Source: Chitinophaga sp. Cy-1792 (lineage in GTDB: Bacteria > Bacteroidota > Bacteroidia > Chitinophagales > Chitinophagaceae). From it: 64,000 nt of DNA. Of this stretch, positions 25,797 through 33,063 are shown piece by piece. Below the pieces are notes generated by a model. The model had not been told where the DNA came from. It did no database searches and saw only the letters and a list, made by a program, of their open reading frames with translations. The position numbers and the translations under genes are program-made. Location of the stretch: the NCBI RefSeq assembly GCF_011752935.1, contig NZ_VWWO01000002.1, forward strand, positions 1,302,001 to 1,366,000, read 5' to 3'. The stretch's first letter is position 1; every line of letters begins with the position of its first letter.

Positions 25797-25817
25797 TGTA
25801 TCCGTTTTTGTATCCTT
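25797..25817. repeat. Subterminal repeat, right copy
   Basis: TGTATCCG-TT-TTTGTATCCTT, matching the left copy at 24482-24502; an inverted partial copy (AAGGATACACAAAAAC) lies just upstream near 25769-25784. Candidate arm-type sites about 100 bases from the right end of the mini-island. Confidence 0.55.
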
Positions 25818-25860
25818 TAAGATTCGTTTCGTATTATTTACCTTTCCATGATAAAACAGA

Positions 25861-25894
25861 AAAGCCGCTTAAATCCTACGATTCAAGCGGCTTT
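25861..25894. terminator. Hairpin between mini-island gene and tRNA-Lys
   Basis: AAAGCCGCTT (25861-25870) pairs with AAGCGGCTTT (25885-25894), with a nested AATC/GATT stem inside the loop. It lies just downstream of the tRNA-Lys 3' end and may now serve as its terminator. Confidence 0.65.
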
Positions 25895-25917
25895 AACTTC
25901 CTTTGATAATCTTGTTT

Positions 25918-25934
25918 GTGATCCCGCTGGGACT
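25918..25934. repeat. attachment-site-like direct repeat, right copy (tRNA 3' end)
   Basis: 17 bases identical to 24418-24434; positions 25919-25934 are the acceptor and T-arm 3' half of tRNA-Lys on the minus strand. Confidence 0.8.
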
Positions 25935-25991
25935 CGAACCCAGGGCCCATACATTAAAAGTGTATTGCTCTACCAACTGAGCTACGGAATC
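25919..25991 (-). tRNA. tRNA-Lys (anticodon UUU)
   Basis: On the minus strand the 73 bases fold as a complete cloverleaf: acceptor GATTCCG paired with CGGGATC (one T-G), D-arm GCTC-AGTTGGTA-GAGC, anticodon stem ATACA/TGTAT with loop CTTTTAA (anticodon TTT), T-arm CTGGG-TTCGAGT-CCCAG, discriminator A. CCA is not encoded. Its 3' end is the integration target of the mini-island. Confidence 0.96.
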
Positions 25992-26091
25992 ATTTAATGA
26001 TGTTTGTGTTTCATTGTTGGGACGCAAAGATAGGGAAAACTATTTCATAATCAACTTTTTATAGAAGTTTTTTTAAAATTTTATATCAAGC

Positions 26092-26448
26092 TCAGCTCTT
26101 CTGCACATGATAACCTTTCTCTCCATAGGGCGTCAGCTCCATCATAACAAGGGTTTCCAGCGTTTTTAGCGCCGCTTTGACATCTGCCTGAGGGTCGGCG
26201 TCAACTTGCAGGATTTCTACGATTTCATAGGCAAATCCACCTTCTCCGAGTGTATTCCAGTCTTGCTGCAACCCGGTATTGGCATGGTTGCCACTGATCA
26301 GCTGCACGCGTAAGCTATTCCAGGCACGGTCTACGTCCATGCTGCTGCCAATAAACATTTTGTTGTTGTGTAAGTTCCGAAGCTGATAAACGCCTTTGCG
26401 GAACTCCATTTCCCTGAACTGTTGCTTTAGTGCTTTTTTGGTACTCAT
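26092..26448 (-). CDS. GIY-YIG nuclease-fold protein
   Basis: 118 residues. The core is recognisable as the small GIY-YIG-like domain: KGVYQLRNLHNNKMFIGSSMDV corresponds to the GIY...YIG strands (here GVY and FIG), followed by a helix region (WNSLRVQLISGNHANTGLQQDWNTLG) and a Glu-containing segment FAYEIVEIL. The start overlaps the TetR stop by four bases (ATGA), so the two genes are translationally coupled. The pairing of a GIY-YIG protein with a TetR regulator is common in Bacteroidota; the role is unknown. Confidence 0.82.
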   Translation of the reverse strand: MSTKKALKQQFREMEFRKGVYQLRNLHNNKMFIGSSMDVDRAWNSLRVQLISGNHANTGLQQDWNTLGEGGFAYEIVEILQVDADPQADVKAALKTLETLVMMELTPYGEKGYHVQKS

Positions 26449-27041
26449 ATCGGTTTTAACTGCTGATCAATAAAATGTTTTGCTTTGTGTAGGAAGTCGT
26501 CGTAGCTGGTAGGGTAGCGGCGGTTGAGGTACAATAGCAACAGGCCTGTGGTGCCCGCCAGCATGGACTCTTTTCGAAAAGCCACTTCCCTGGCAGGTAT
26601 CAGCCCTTGTGATATCATTAACTGCCAGTCGGCGTTGGTCAGCTCTTCCAGCAAGGATGTTACCAGCTGCGTCGTGTCGCCGCTGCCACTGATATCGCTG
26701 AGCTTTTCATTGAAGAATAATTCAAAGATGCCGGGGTATTGAATGAAGTACTCCATATAAGCCATGGTAACAGCTTTCAGGTGCTTCGTGCCTGGTACCT
26801 GCTTCTGCGAGTGCTCCTGCGCATAGGCGATGCATTCTGCCCGAAAGTCATGCACACAAAGGAATACCAGGTCTTTGGCATCTTTAAAATAATTATACAA
26901 GGAAGCAAAGGAATAACCTGCTCTGTCCGCAATATTGCGGACGCTCACGCTTTTCAGGCCTTCACTTTGCAAAATCTCTTTGGTGGCGGCGATAAAATAT
27001 CCCCGTACCCGCTGCTCCTGCAGCGCTTTTTTTCCTGCCAT
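26445..27041 (-). CDS. TetR-family transcriptional regulator
   Basis: ATG 27041 chosen (MAGKKALQEQRVRGYF), giving 198 residues; nine more residues are possible upstream but would place the start in the operator. The N-terminal helix-turn-helix is clear: IADRAGYSFASLYNYFKDAKDLV. The C-terminal domain is the variable ligand pocket (FIQYPGIFELFFNEKL...). A dyad TTGAAC-N3-GTTCAA lies 13 bases upstream of the start, consistent with autoregulation and possibly control of the divergent acyltransferase gene. Ligand unknown. Confidence 0.92.
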   Translation of the reverse strand: MAGKKALQEQRVRGYFIAATKEILQSEGLKSVSVRNIADRAGYSFASLYNYFKDAKDLVFLCVHDFRAECIAYAQEHSQKQVPGTKHLKAVTMAYMEYFIQYPGIFELFFNEKLSDISGSGDTTQLVTSLLEELTNADWQLMISQGLIPAREVAFRKESMLAGTTGLLLLYLNRRYPTSYDDFLHKAKHFIDQQLKPI

Positions 27042-27053
27042 GCTGCAAATATA

Positions 27054-27068
27054 TTGAACACTGTTCAA
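27054..27068. promoter_or_regulatory. TetR-type operator
   Basis: TTGAACACTGTTCAA is a 15-base inverted repeat (6-bp arms) between the divergent TetR and acyltransferase genes; a degenerate copy (TTGAAATAATGTTCAA) follows at about 27072-27087. On the minus strand a TATATTTG (-7 type) sits between the dyad and the TetR start. Confidence 0.65.
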
Positions 27069-27184
27069 AAATTGAAATAATGTTCAAAAATAGGGCAGAC
27101 AACCATTCAGCTGCCCGCAGCAACCACTAAACCAAATATTTTGCAGAAATACCGCAGGATGTTTATTTTGTCAGGATCAACTAT

Positions 27185-28303
27185 ATGCATACGCGAATAA
27201 TGGAAACAGGAACAATGGCTGCTGCAGGAAAGGAAACAAAAACCCTGCAGCCAAAACAACATTACGAAGTATTGGACGGACTCCGTGGGATTGCTGCCAT
27301 CACGGTAGTATTATACCACTTCATGGAAATGTTTATTACAGATTTTAGCAAGAACTTCGCAGGACACGGCTTCCTGGCGGTGGATTTTTTCTTTTGTCTG
27401 AGTGGATTTGTGATCGCATACGCATACGACAGCCGTATCGCTACCATGGGATTGAAAAATTTCTTTGTGGCAAGGATCATCCGGCTGCATCCGCTGGTAC
27501 TGCTGGGGTCTGTACTGGGGCTGCTGGCATTTCTCTTCGATCCTTTCATGGCCGTACCTGCGGGCTATCCGGCAGGTAGAATCATTTTGCTCTTCATCAC
27601 TTCTGCACTGCTAATACCTTTTCCGGTAATGGCTGAAAGAGGTTTTAACCTGTTCGGACTCAATGCGCCCGCCTGGTCGCTGTTCTGGGAATATGTAGCC
27701 AACATCATCTACGCTACGGTGCTTTATCGCCTCAGTAAGCAGGTATTGCTGATATTGGCGGTGATTGCTGCCGTGGTGCTCTGCTATGCCGGATTTAGCG
27801 CAGGCAACGTCATGGGAGGCTGGGGGAAAGACACCTGGTGGCATGGTGGTGCAAGAGTGGCCTGGTCATTTCTGGCAGGAATGCTGATATACAGGTATCA
27901 GTTTATCATTAAAAATAAAATAGGCTTTACCGGTGTATCCGTTTTATTGCTGGCAGCACTACTGATGCCGGTCTTTAAATACAATGCACTGGCAGAATTA
28001 CTGGTGGTAATTGTTTACTTCCCGCTGCTGGTCGCATTAGGCGCAGGATGCTTACCTGGTTCATATGCCGGTGCTGCCTGCCGGTTTTCCGGAAAGATTT
28101 CCTACCCGCTGTATATGACGCACTATGCGGTACTATGGATGTTCGGTAATTATTATAATCTGTATAAGCCTGATACGACACAGGTTTCCCTGGTGATCAT
28201 GTGTGCTATTCCACTGCTCACTGCATTCGCAGTGCTGGTTATGAAAGTATATGATGAACCTGTCAGGAAATACCTGACCGCTTTATGGAAGCGTAGTAGA
28301 TAA
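27185..28303 (+). CDS. Acyltransferase family 3 membrane protein (OafA-like)
   Basis: 372 residues with about ten transmembrane helices. The family signature is at the N-terminus: YEVLDGLRGIAAITVVLYHF, with the conserved Arg and His, then FLAVDFFFCLSGFVIAYAY and the LHPLVLLG segment. Such proteins transfer acyl groups (often acetyl) to extracytoplasmic sugars such as polysaccharides or lipids. Three in-frame ATGs (27185, 27200, 27215) lie before the conserved part. It diverges from the TetR gene. The acceptor cannot be deduced. Confidence 0.92.
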   Translation: MHTRIMETGTMAAAGKETKTLQPKQHYEVLDGLRGIAAITVVLYHFMEMFITDFSKNFAGHGFLAVDFFFCLSGFVIAYAYDSRIATMGLKNFFVARIIRLHPLVLLGSVLGLLAFLFDPFMAVPAGYPAGRIILLFITSALLIPFPVMAERGFNLFGLNAPAWSLFWEYVANIIYATVLYRLSKQVLLILAVIAAVVLCYAGFSAGNVMGGWGKDTWWHGGARVAWSFLAGMLIYRYQFIIKNKIGFTGVSVLLLAALLMPVFKYNALAELLVVIVYFPLLVALGAGCLPGSYAGAACRFSGKISYPLYMTHYAVLWMFGNYYNLYKPDTTQVSLVIMCAIPLLTAFAVLVMKVYDEPVRKYLTALWKRSR

Positions 28304-28317
28304 GAACTTAAGAATAT

Positions 28318-28356
28318 AGTTGTGCCGGTAGAAAAACGGGAGAAACCGGCACAACT
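28318..28356. terminator. Hairpin after the acyltransferase gene
   Basis: AGTTGTGCCGGT (28318-28329) pairs with ACCGGCACAACT (28345-28356), loop of 15 bases. There is no U tract, so it may be a processing or attenuating hairpin instead of a true terminator. Confidence 0.5.
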
Positions 28357-28487
28357 GTGATGCATTGATCTGTTGCGAATTATATATCTGTTTTGTTGCC
28401 TCAACATTACAGTAGGAAAGTTGTTATTCAGATGCAGGCGCTTTTCACTGTAATGACGTAAGATTAGGATAATAAAAATTTTAAACC

Positions 28488-28670
28488 ATGGCAAAGGAGA
28501 AAACCACTAAAAAGAACAATCCGGAAAATGAAAATCCTCCCTCACCTGTCCCTCCGTATGTAAATAACGAATCACTCTGGGATGCCATCCTGGATCAACA
28601 TGAGGATTACCCGGAAAATGAAGATGATGAACCGGCGGATGACAATGCCGGAAAGGAGGGAAAACCTTAA
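28488..28670 (+). CDS. Small acidic hypothetical protein
   Basis: 60 residues, strongly charged: Lys-rich start (MAKEKTTKKNN), a Pro-rich segment, then an acidic tail (DEDDEPADD type). It has a good upstream region and codon use like its neighbours, so it is probably real. No domain is recognised; likely disordered. Confidence 0.5.
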   Translation: MAKEKTTKKNNPENENPPSPVPPYVNNESLWDAILDQHEDYPENEDDEPADDNAGKEGKP

Positions 28671-28943
28671 TTTAACTGATTACTTGCTGGCATGTGAATA
28701 ACGCGATAGATGGTTGGCTGTACCAGCGATCATCATTCTTTTATGCGCTTATCCTGCAGGAAACCACCGCCTGGCGGACATGTAAATTGCAGCTATCTTA
28801 TTCCCGGGAACTGCTGTCTGGCTGCTTGCTGGCCGGGCATAGCCTTGCTGCATTCCATAGAAAAACGGTATGCAGGTTAGTTAGGGGAGGGTGTTCGCCA
28901 ATACTGCTAAAGTTGTATTATTGTAGATAAATACATTCGCTGA

Positions 28944-29279
28944 ATGAAACGGAAAATTACTGATACAAGAGAAATCTATCAAGGAATTTTTGATATCGTA
29001 AGGAGTATCCCTGAAGGTCGTGTAAGCAGTTATGGTGCGGTTGCCAAAGCAATGGGACTGAAATCAGGCGCCCGCATGGTAGGTCGTGCCATGGGTTTTG
29101 TGCACGACGTAAAACCGGTGGTACCTGTCCAGCGTGTAGTAAACACTACCGGCACACTCAGCGGCGATGATGGTACCCGGCAAAAAAAGCTGGAAGCAGA
29201 AGGGGTGAAAGTGAAAAACGGAAAAGTGGTCGACTACCGCAAGCTCTTCTGGGACCCATTGCAGGAAATGAATCTCTGA
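28944..29279 (+). CDS. Alkyltransferase-like (ATL) protein, MGMT fold without active cysteine
   Basis: 111 residues with the MGMT C-terminal DNA-binding fold: IPEGRVSSYGAVAKAMGLKSGARMVGRAM. Where active O6-alkylguanine transferases have PCHR, this protein reads PVQR (residues 61-64), so the acceptor cysteine is replaced by Val. Such ATL proteins bind alkylated guanine and recruit nucleotide excision repair. A full Ada protein with an intact PCHR is encoded in the same window at 52611-53651. Monocistronic, ending in a strong terminator. Confidence 0.9.
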   Translation: MKRKITDTREIYQGIFDIVRSIPEGRVSSYGAVAKAMGLKSGARMVGRAMGFVHDVKPVVPVQRVVNTTGTLSGDDGTRQKKLEAEGVKVKNGKVVDYRKLFWDPLQEMNL

Positions 29280-29301
29280 TTATTGAAACCGGACTACATG
29301 T

Positions 29302-29340
29302 AAAAAGGGCGCTCTCTACCTGGTAGAGAGCGCCCTTTTT
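29302..29340. terminator. Bidirectional terminator
   Basis: AAAAAGGGCGCTCTCTACC followed almost directly by GGTAGAGAGCGCCCTTTTT: a perfect long stem between the convergent ATL (+) and DoxX (-) genes. Confidence 0.9.
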
Positions 29341-29355
29341 CTTTTATCGCGTCTG

Positions 29356-29739
29356 TTATCTTACCATAGGAAGATATTTTTCCCTGTTATCTATGATTAT
29401 CCAGACATTGATCGCCGCCAGTACCAGCGCCAGGGGGAGTACATTCGGTGCCTGGTAGATGGCCGTGAGCACAATACCCACCATGATAGGCAGAATAATA
29501 ATCGCTCCCAATGCCCTTGTTTTACCAAAGATGAACAGGAAACCACCGATGATTTCAAAGATGCCTGTCAGCGGCATCAGCCAGCCGATCGTCATAAAAG
29601 CAGCACCGGCTTTTTGCATCGCCTCCGGCAGGTCTTTTGGAGGTGGCGGTGGCATGTAATTGAAAAATTTATTCAGTCCTGCATTAATAAAAAACAAACC
29701 AAATATGAGGCAGATAATAAACAGAATGGTTTTCTTCAT
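29356..29739 (-). CDS. DoxX-like small membrane protein
   Basis: 127 residues with four hydrophobic segments and the DoxX-like pattern NAGLNKFFNYMPPPP...LMPLTGIFEIIGGFLFIFGKTRALGAIIILPIMVGI. The family is linked to redox or thiosulfate-related electron handling in a few cases, but for most members the role is unknown. It lies 50 bases downstream of the SRPBCC gene and is probably co-transcribed with it under the double-dyad promoter at 30339-30383. Confidence 0.82.
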   Translation of the reverse strand: MKKTILFIICLIFGLFFINAGLNKFFNYMPPPPPKDLPEAMQKAGAAFMTIGWLMPLTGIFEIIGGFLFIFGKTRALGAIIILPIMVGIVLTAIYQAPNVLPLALVLAAINVWIIIDNREKYLPMVR

Positions 29740-29789
29740 AAAGATGAATTGTGTAGGGTTTTTGTGGACACCAAAAATAATAAAATAAA

Positions 29790-30305
29790 TCAGCCATTTT
29801 GTTTTTCTGCCAGTAACTGATCCAGCTGGTTCATACCCATGGCAAGTCCTTCTTTGAATTGCATCTTGATAATGGTTTCCAGATGTGCCAGTTCCGCATA
29901 GGTAATAACAATTTCCACCAGGGTATGGTCGCCTTTCGGTGAGAAATGCACTACCCAGTCAGATGCCGGCAACTCAGCGTTGACGTTGCCTTCCGCATCA
30001 GTAAAGGCATACCATGCGGCATAGGACTGCTCCGGCTTTATGCTGGAATAATCGGCAATTGACCAGTGCTCTTCCCCCTGCGGACTCACCATCGCATACA
30101 GCCACCTGCCACCTTCCCGGAAGTCCATGCTCTTTGTTCTGGCTTTCCAGGGTTTAGGGCCCCACCATTGGTCCAGCATATCGCTTTTCGTATAGGCGTT
30201 CCATACCAGCGGTACAGCTGCCGCAAATTCCCTTTGAATGGTAATCATTTTTTGCGCCTTATCTACAGTGAAATCAAATGCAAGATTCGGGTTCATATGT
30301 TTCAT
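29790..30305 (-). CDS. SRPBCC (AHSA1-type START) domain protein
   Basis: 171 residues (168 if the ATG at 30296 is used). Helix-grip pattern of the AHSA1-like SRPBCC family: ITIQREFAAAVPLVWNAYTKSDMLDQWWGPKPW, then MDFREGGRWLYAM and the long C-terminal helix MQFKEGLAMGMNQLDQLL. The pocket binds a hydrophobic ligand in the family at large; ligand unknown. It heads a two-gene unit with a DoxX protein. Unlike the two other SRPBCC units in this window it has no ArsR gene, although its promoter carries the same double dyad. Confidence 0.88.
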   Translation of the reverse strand: MKHMNPNLAFDFTVDKAQKMITIQREFAAAVPLVWNAYTKSDMLDQWWGPKPWKARTKSMDFREGGRWLYAMVSPQGEEHWSIADYSSIKPEQSYAAWYAFTDAEGNVNAELPASDWVVHFSPKGDHTLVEIVITYAELAHLETIIKMQFKEGLAMGMNQLDQLLAEKQNG

Positions 30306-30338
30306 TTTTTATTGTTCAGATAGTTTTGATTGCTATTC

Positions 30339-30383
30339 GCAACCTTTCAGTTGCAAATATACGCAACTAATTGGTTGCGCAAA
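30339..30383 (-). promoter_or_regulatory. Double-dyad ArsR-type operator and promoter, orphan unit
   Basis: Two 16-base dyads with GCAAC/GTTGC arms (30339-30354 and 30363-30378) flank a -7 box TATATTTG (minus strand, 30354-30361); a -33 TTTG lies at 30380-30383. Same architecture as at 34850-34896 and 44542-44588, where an ArsR gene follows. Confidence 0.7.
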
Positions 30384-30483
30384 ATATTTTTTACCAAACA
30401 GGGATAGCAGGTGATATGGAGATTTTAGCTATTATTGTGCCTCATTTGTACCGGAAAAGTCCGGTTGACTTAACCCATATTTT

Positions 30484-31092
30484 ATGTTGAATTACGCGAA
30501 AAAAGCTATTGCTGTAGTAGCAGCCATTACCTTTAGCATGACAATGTTTGCCCAGAAACCCGGCGCTGCAACAGATTACCTGCATGTGCCCGGTCCGCTG
30601 AAAATCGGGAATAATGCCTATCACCTGGCATGGTCTTCACATCCTGCTGCAAACTTTTACAAACAGGAGTACATCGCCCCCGGCGACAAAGTAGAAAGAT
30701 TTAAAACACTGGTATCGGTGGATGTACTGACAGGCACCGCCACTCCCCGTGATCTGGCTGCAGCCAAAGTGGAAGAGCTGAAGAAATTAAAAGCATCAAA
30801 CCCTATCGTTAATTACGAAATTTATGAGAACGAAGGAGAGATATTGCTGGATTTTCTTTTAAGTGCCAATACCCCTGATGGTAAAAAGGTGAGCATCATC
30901 GAAAGAAATGTATACCGTTATACTGCCCTGAAGGACAATACAGGTACAACAGGTGTACTGCTGTTGTCGGTAGCAGAAAGGGCATACGACGATAATATTG
31001 AAGCTTTTCTGAAAAACCTGAAAGGCAACAGGAATACATTACTGAATGCAGTAGGGAATTACCCGGTTCCTGCTGTCAGTCTTACTAAATAA
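30484..31092 (+). CDS. Secreted protein of unknown function
   Basis: 202 residues with a signal peptide (KKAIAVVAAITFSMTMFAQ, cleavage after FAQ near residue 22). The mature protein mixes strands and helices (YKQEYIAPGDKVERFKTLVSVDVL; DLAAAKVEELKKLKASNP; YENEGEILLDFLLSA) and has no cysteine. It probably lies in the periplasm. No family is recognised with confidence. Monocistronic with its own terminator at 31101-31135. Confidence 0.6.
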   Translation: MLNYAKKAIAVVAAITFSMTMFAQKPGAATDYLHVPGPLKIGNNAYHLAWSSHPAANFYKQEYIAPGDKVERFKTLVSVDVLTGTATPRDLAAAKVEELKKLKASNPIVNYEIYENEGEILLDFLLSANTPDGKKVSIIERNVYRYTALKDNTGTTGVLLLSVAERAYDDNIEAFLKNLKGNRNTLLNAVGNYPVPAVSLTK

Positions 31093-31100
31093 ATATTATT

Positions 31101-31135
31101 ACACAGCTACCGGCAGGAAAGGCGGGTAGCTGTGT
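31101..31135 (+). terminator. Hairpin terminator
   Basis: ACACAGCTACC (31101-31111) pairs with GGTAGCTGTGT (31125-31135), followed by a T run. Confidence 0.82.
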
Positions 31136-31251
31136 TTTTATGCTTCCTGCGCAATTCCCCCCTTAATAGTCGCAATCGCCCACCTGTTTATTTTTACGGG
31201 CAAGCTATTTTTGTTAAACGTTAAATTATTGACTTTAACCACCTGTAAATT

Positions 31252-31701
31252 ATGAAAACTACTCGTGATGCGGCCGCCAGGGCTGAGTTATTTGATCGCA
31301 TTCAAGGACTGGATGTCAACGCTGTGGCGCAATGGGGGAAAATGGATGTCAGGCAGATGGTGCAGCACTGTATCATGTGGGAAGAGCTGTCGCTGGGACG
31401 CATTAAAACAAAACGCTCCTTTATAGGCAGGATCTTTGGCCGTGTGGCACTCAAACGCATGCTGAATGATGCTATTCCTATTGGCCGTAACATGCCTACC
31501 AGCCCGGAAGTAAAGATCGTATCAGCGCCTGCGGGCGATTTCTCCATTAAAAAGCAGCAGTGGATCGGGCTCATCGAAGAAGATGCCCGCACCAGGGATG
31601 GTGGCATTATTCATCCATTCTTTGGTAAAATGACTAGGGATGAGATGTGCCAGCTATCTTACCGACACGCAGACCATCATCTGCGGCAGTTTAACGCCTA
31701 A
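31252..31701 (+). CDS. DUF1569 family protein (DinB-like fold)
   Basis: 149 residues. Pattern WGKMDVRQMVQHCIMWEELSLG near residues 29-50 and the C-terminal LSYRHADHHLRQF match the DUF1569 group of DinB-like four-helix proteins; His in MVQH, and the two His of HADHH are the potential metal ligands of the fold. Function unknown, though DinB-like enzymes often act in thiol-dependent detoxification. Monocistronic. Confidence 0.82.
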   Translation: MKTTRDAAARAELFDRIQGLDVNAVAQWGKMDVRQMVQHCIMWEELSLGRIKTKRSFIGRIFGRVALKRMLNDAIPIGRNMPTSPEVKIVSAPAGDFSIKKQQWIGLIEEDARTRDGGIIHPFFGKMTRDEMCQLSYRHADHHLRQFNA

Positions 31702-31719
31702 GCATAAACGAAGAAACTT

Positions 31720-31766
31720 ACTGCCGGTCATCTGTATAAAAATATTTTATGCAGATGACCGGTAGT
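31720..31766 (+). terminator. Hairpin terminator
   Basis: A ~22-bp stem (31720-31741 with 31745-31766, G-U pairs allowed) with the core CCGGTCATCTG and a T-rich 3' side. Confidence 0.75.
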
Positions 31767-31887
31767 TATTTTTATCTACTCTAAAATATTCTCCCGGCAT
31801 TAGCATTACTATAACGGTATAGGCTGTATTATTGTACAGGCCGTTTTATCGCGCCAGTACAAGAATCGTTAAATTAGTATTAAGCCT

Positions 31888-33015
31888 ATGCCGGTAAAGA
31901 AATTTTTGTCCACCATCCTGATCATGGCCCTAAGCCTGGCAGCCTTTGCACAGGATACCGTACAGGTAAGTCTGCATTTCCTTATTGACAATAAGAAATA
32001 CGATAGAATTCTGCAGGAGTATGCGCCGGCATCCAGGGATTATTCGGCCCAATCGCTCTATTATATTGGCCTGGCTTATTTCAGGACAGACGACGACAGC
32101 AGTTGTATTGTATTCCTGGACCGCGCCATCCAAAAAGACAGTACCATTGCAGAGGCATGGTATGTCAAGGGTACAACGCTTAATTATGATGGCAAATACG
32201 AGGAGGCACTAACTTGTTTTCAAACCGCCATCCGGCTATCCCCGAATGATGTAAATTCCTACACCGGAACAGGAAATTCGTATTATGCATTGAATCAGCC
32301 TGACCTGGCGCTGGCCGCCTATCAAAAGGCCGCTACAATGGAAGATTGCCCTGATGTGGTATATATATTGATCGGGCAGGCGTATGCCAGCAAAAAAGAA
32401 AATGATAAAGCGTTAGCTGCATATAAGGTAGCATTGGAAAAATTTCCGAGACAGTCAGCATCCTATCTGGACGCACTTTACAATATAGGATTGATCGAAT
32501 CATTAAAAGGAAATGATGACGAAGCGGAGCGCAATTTCCTGGAGATACTGGACATAAATCCCGATGACTACTCAACATACCCCCGGCTGATACAAATCTA
32601 TTATCATCAGAAAAATTATGCAAAGGCAAAGCCTTACCGCGACAAGCTTTATCTGGCAAAGGAAAATAACCTGCTCCAGGGAAGGCTGGCAGATAAATTC
32701 TGTTTTGAGCAGTTCGACTGGAACGGCTACCACGTGCAGGTGTATGAGCGCTACCAGACAGAAAGTGCCAGTCAGATTTTTTACAAGCACATATTTTATC
32801 TGATTGATGAGAAGGAACAGGTTGTGATGACAGTACAAACAGAGTATTCGCCTTTTTCTGCAGCAATGGGAGGTTCCAAATATCTCTTATGTGCCAGCAA
32901 AGGCAATGCACATATCAATCCGGGTATAGGATTTAATGATAATATGAAATATGCAGATGTAAAAAGTGCTGCATTGAAGCTGATGGAACGGTTAACAAAG
33001 GAAGGACAAAACTAA
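31888..33015 (+). CDS. Secreted TPR protein
   Basis: 375 residues. Signal peptide (STILIMALSLAAFAQ, cleavage near residue 22), then at least five tetratricopeptide repeats (for example AEAWYVKGTTLNYDGKYEEALTCF and NSYTGTGNSYYALNQPDLALAAY) to about residue 255, and a C-terminal ~120-residue alpha/beta domain (FCFEQFDWNGYHVQVYERYQ; YLIDEKEQVVMTVQTEYS). TPR proteins scaffold protein complexes; partner unknown. Its gene ends in a terminator shared with the convergent YdeI gene. Confidence 0.85.
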   Translation: MPVKKFLSTILIMALSLAAFAQDTVQVSLHFLIDNKKYDRILQEYAPASRDYSAQSLYYIGLAYFRTDDDSSCIVFLDRAIQKDSTIAEAWYVKGTTLNYDGKYEEALTCFQTAIRLSPNDVNSYTGTGNSYYALNQPDLALAAYQKAATMEDCPDVVYILIGQAYASKKENDKALAAYKVALEKFPRQSASYLDALYNIGLIESLKGNDDEAERNFLEILDINPDDYSTYPRLIQIYYHQKNYAKAKPYRDKLYLAKENNLLQGRLADKFCFEQFDWNGYHVQVYERYQTESASQIFYKHIFYLIDEKEQVVMTVQTEYSPFSAAMGGSKYLLCASKGNAHINPGIGFNDNMKYADVKSAALKLMERLTKEGQN

Positions 33016-33019
33016 CATA

Positions 33020-33047
33020 AAAAAGGAGCTCATATGAGCTCCTTTTT
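33020..33047. terminator. Bidirectional terminator
   Basis: AAAAAGGAGCTCA and TGAGCTCCTTTTT form a 13-bp stem with a two-base centre, between the TPR (+) and YdeI (-) genes. Confidence 0.85.
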
Positions 33048-33063
33048 ACTATCGTTACCACAG

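Larger units (their letters stand above)
24418..25934. mobile_element. Mini-island integrated at the 3' end of tRNA-Lys
   Basis: GTGATCCCGCTGGGACT occurs at 24418-24434 and again at 25918-25934, exactly 1500 bases apart; the right copy is the 3' end (T-arm and acceptor) of the tRNA-Lys gene. This is the classic footprint of tyrosine-integrase insertion into a tRNA gene. Between the copies are a single DUF1016 nuclease gene, subterminal 21-base repeats and an extra hairpin terminator, but no integrase. The region is visibly more AT-rich than its surroundings. Either the integrase was deleted or the unit is mobilised in trans. Confidence 0.75.

Noticed and set aside
28694-28930. 78-residue plus-strand frame between the small acidic protein and the ATL gene
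   Set aside because: No domain and no initiation signal; composition (Cys, Trp, Leu-rich) unlike real genes nearby.
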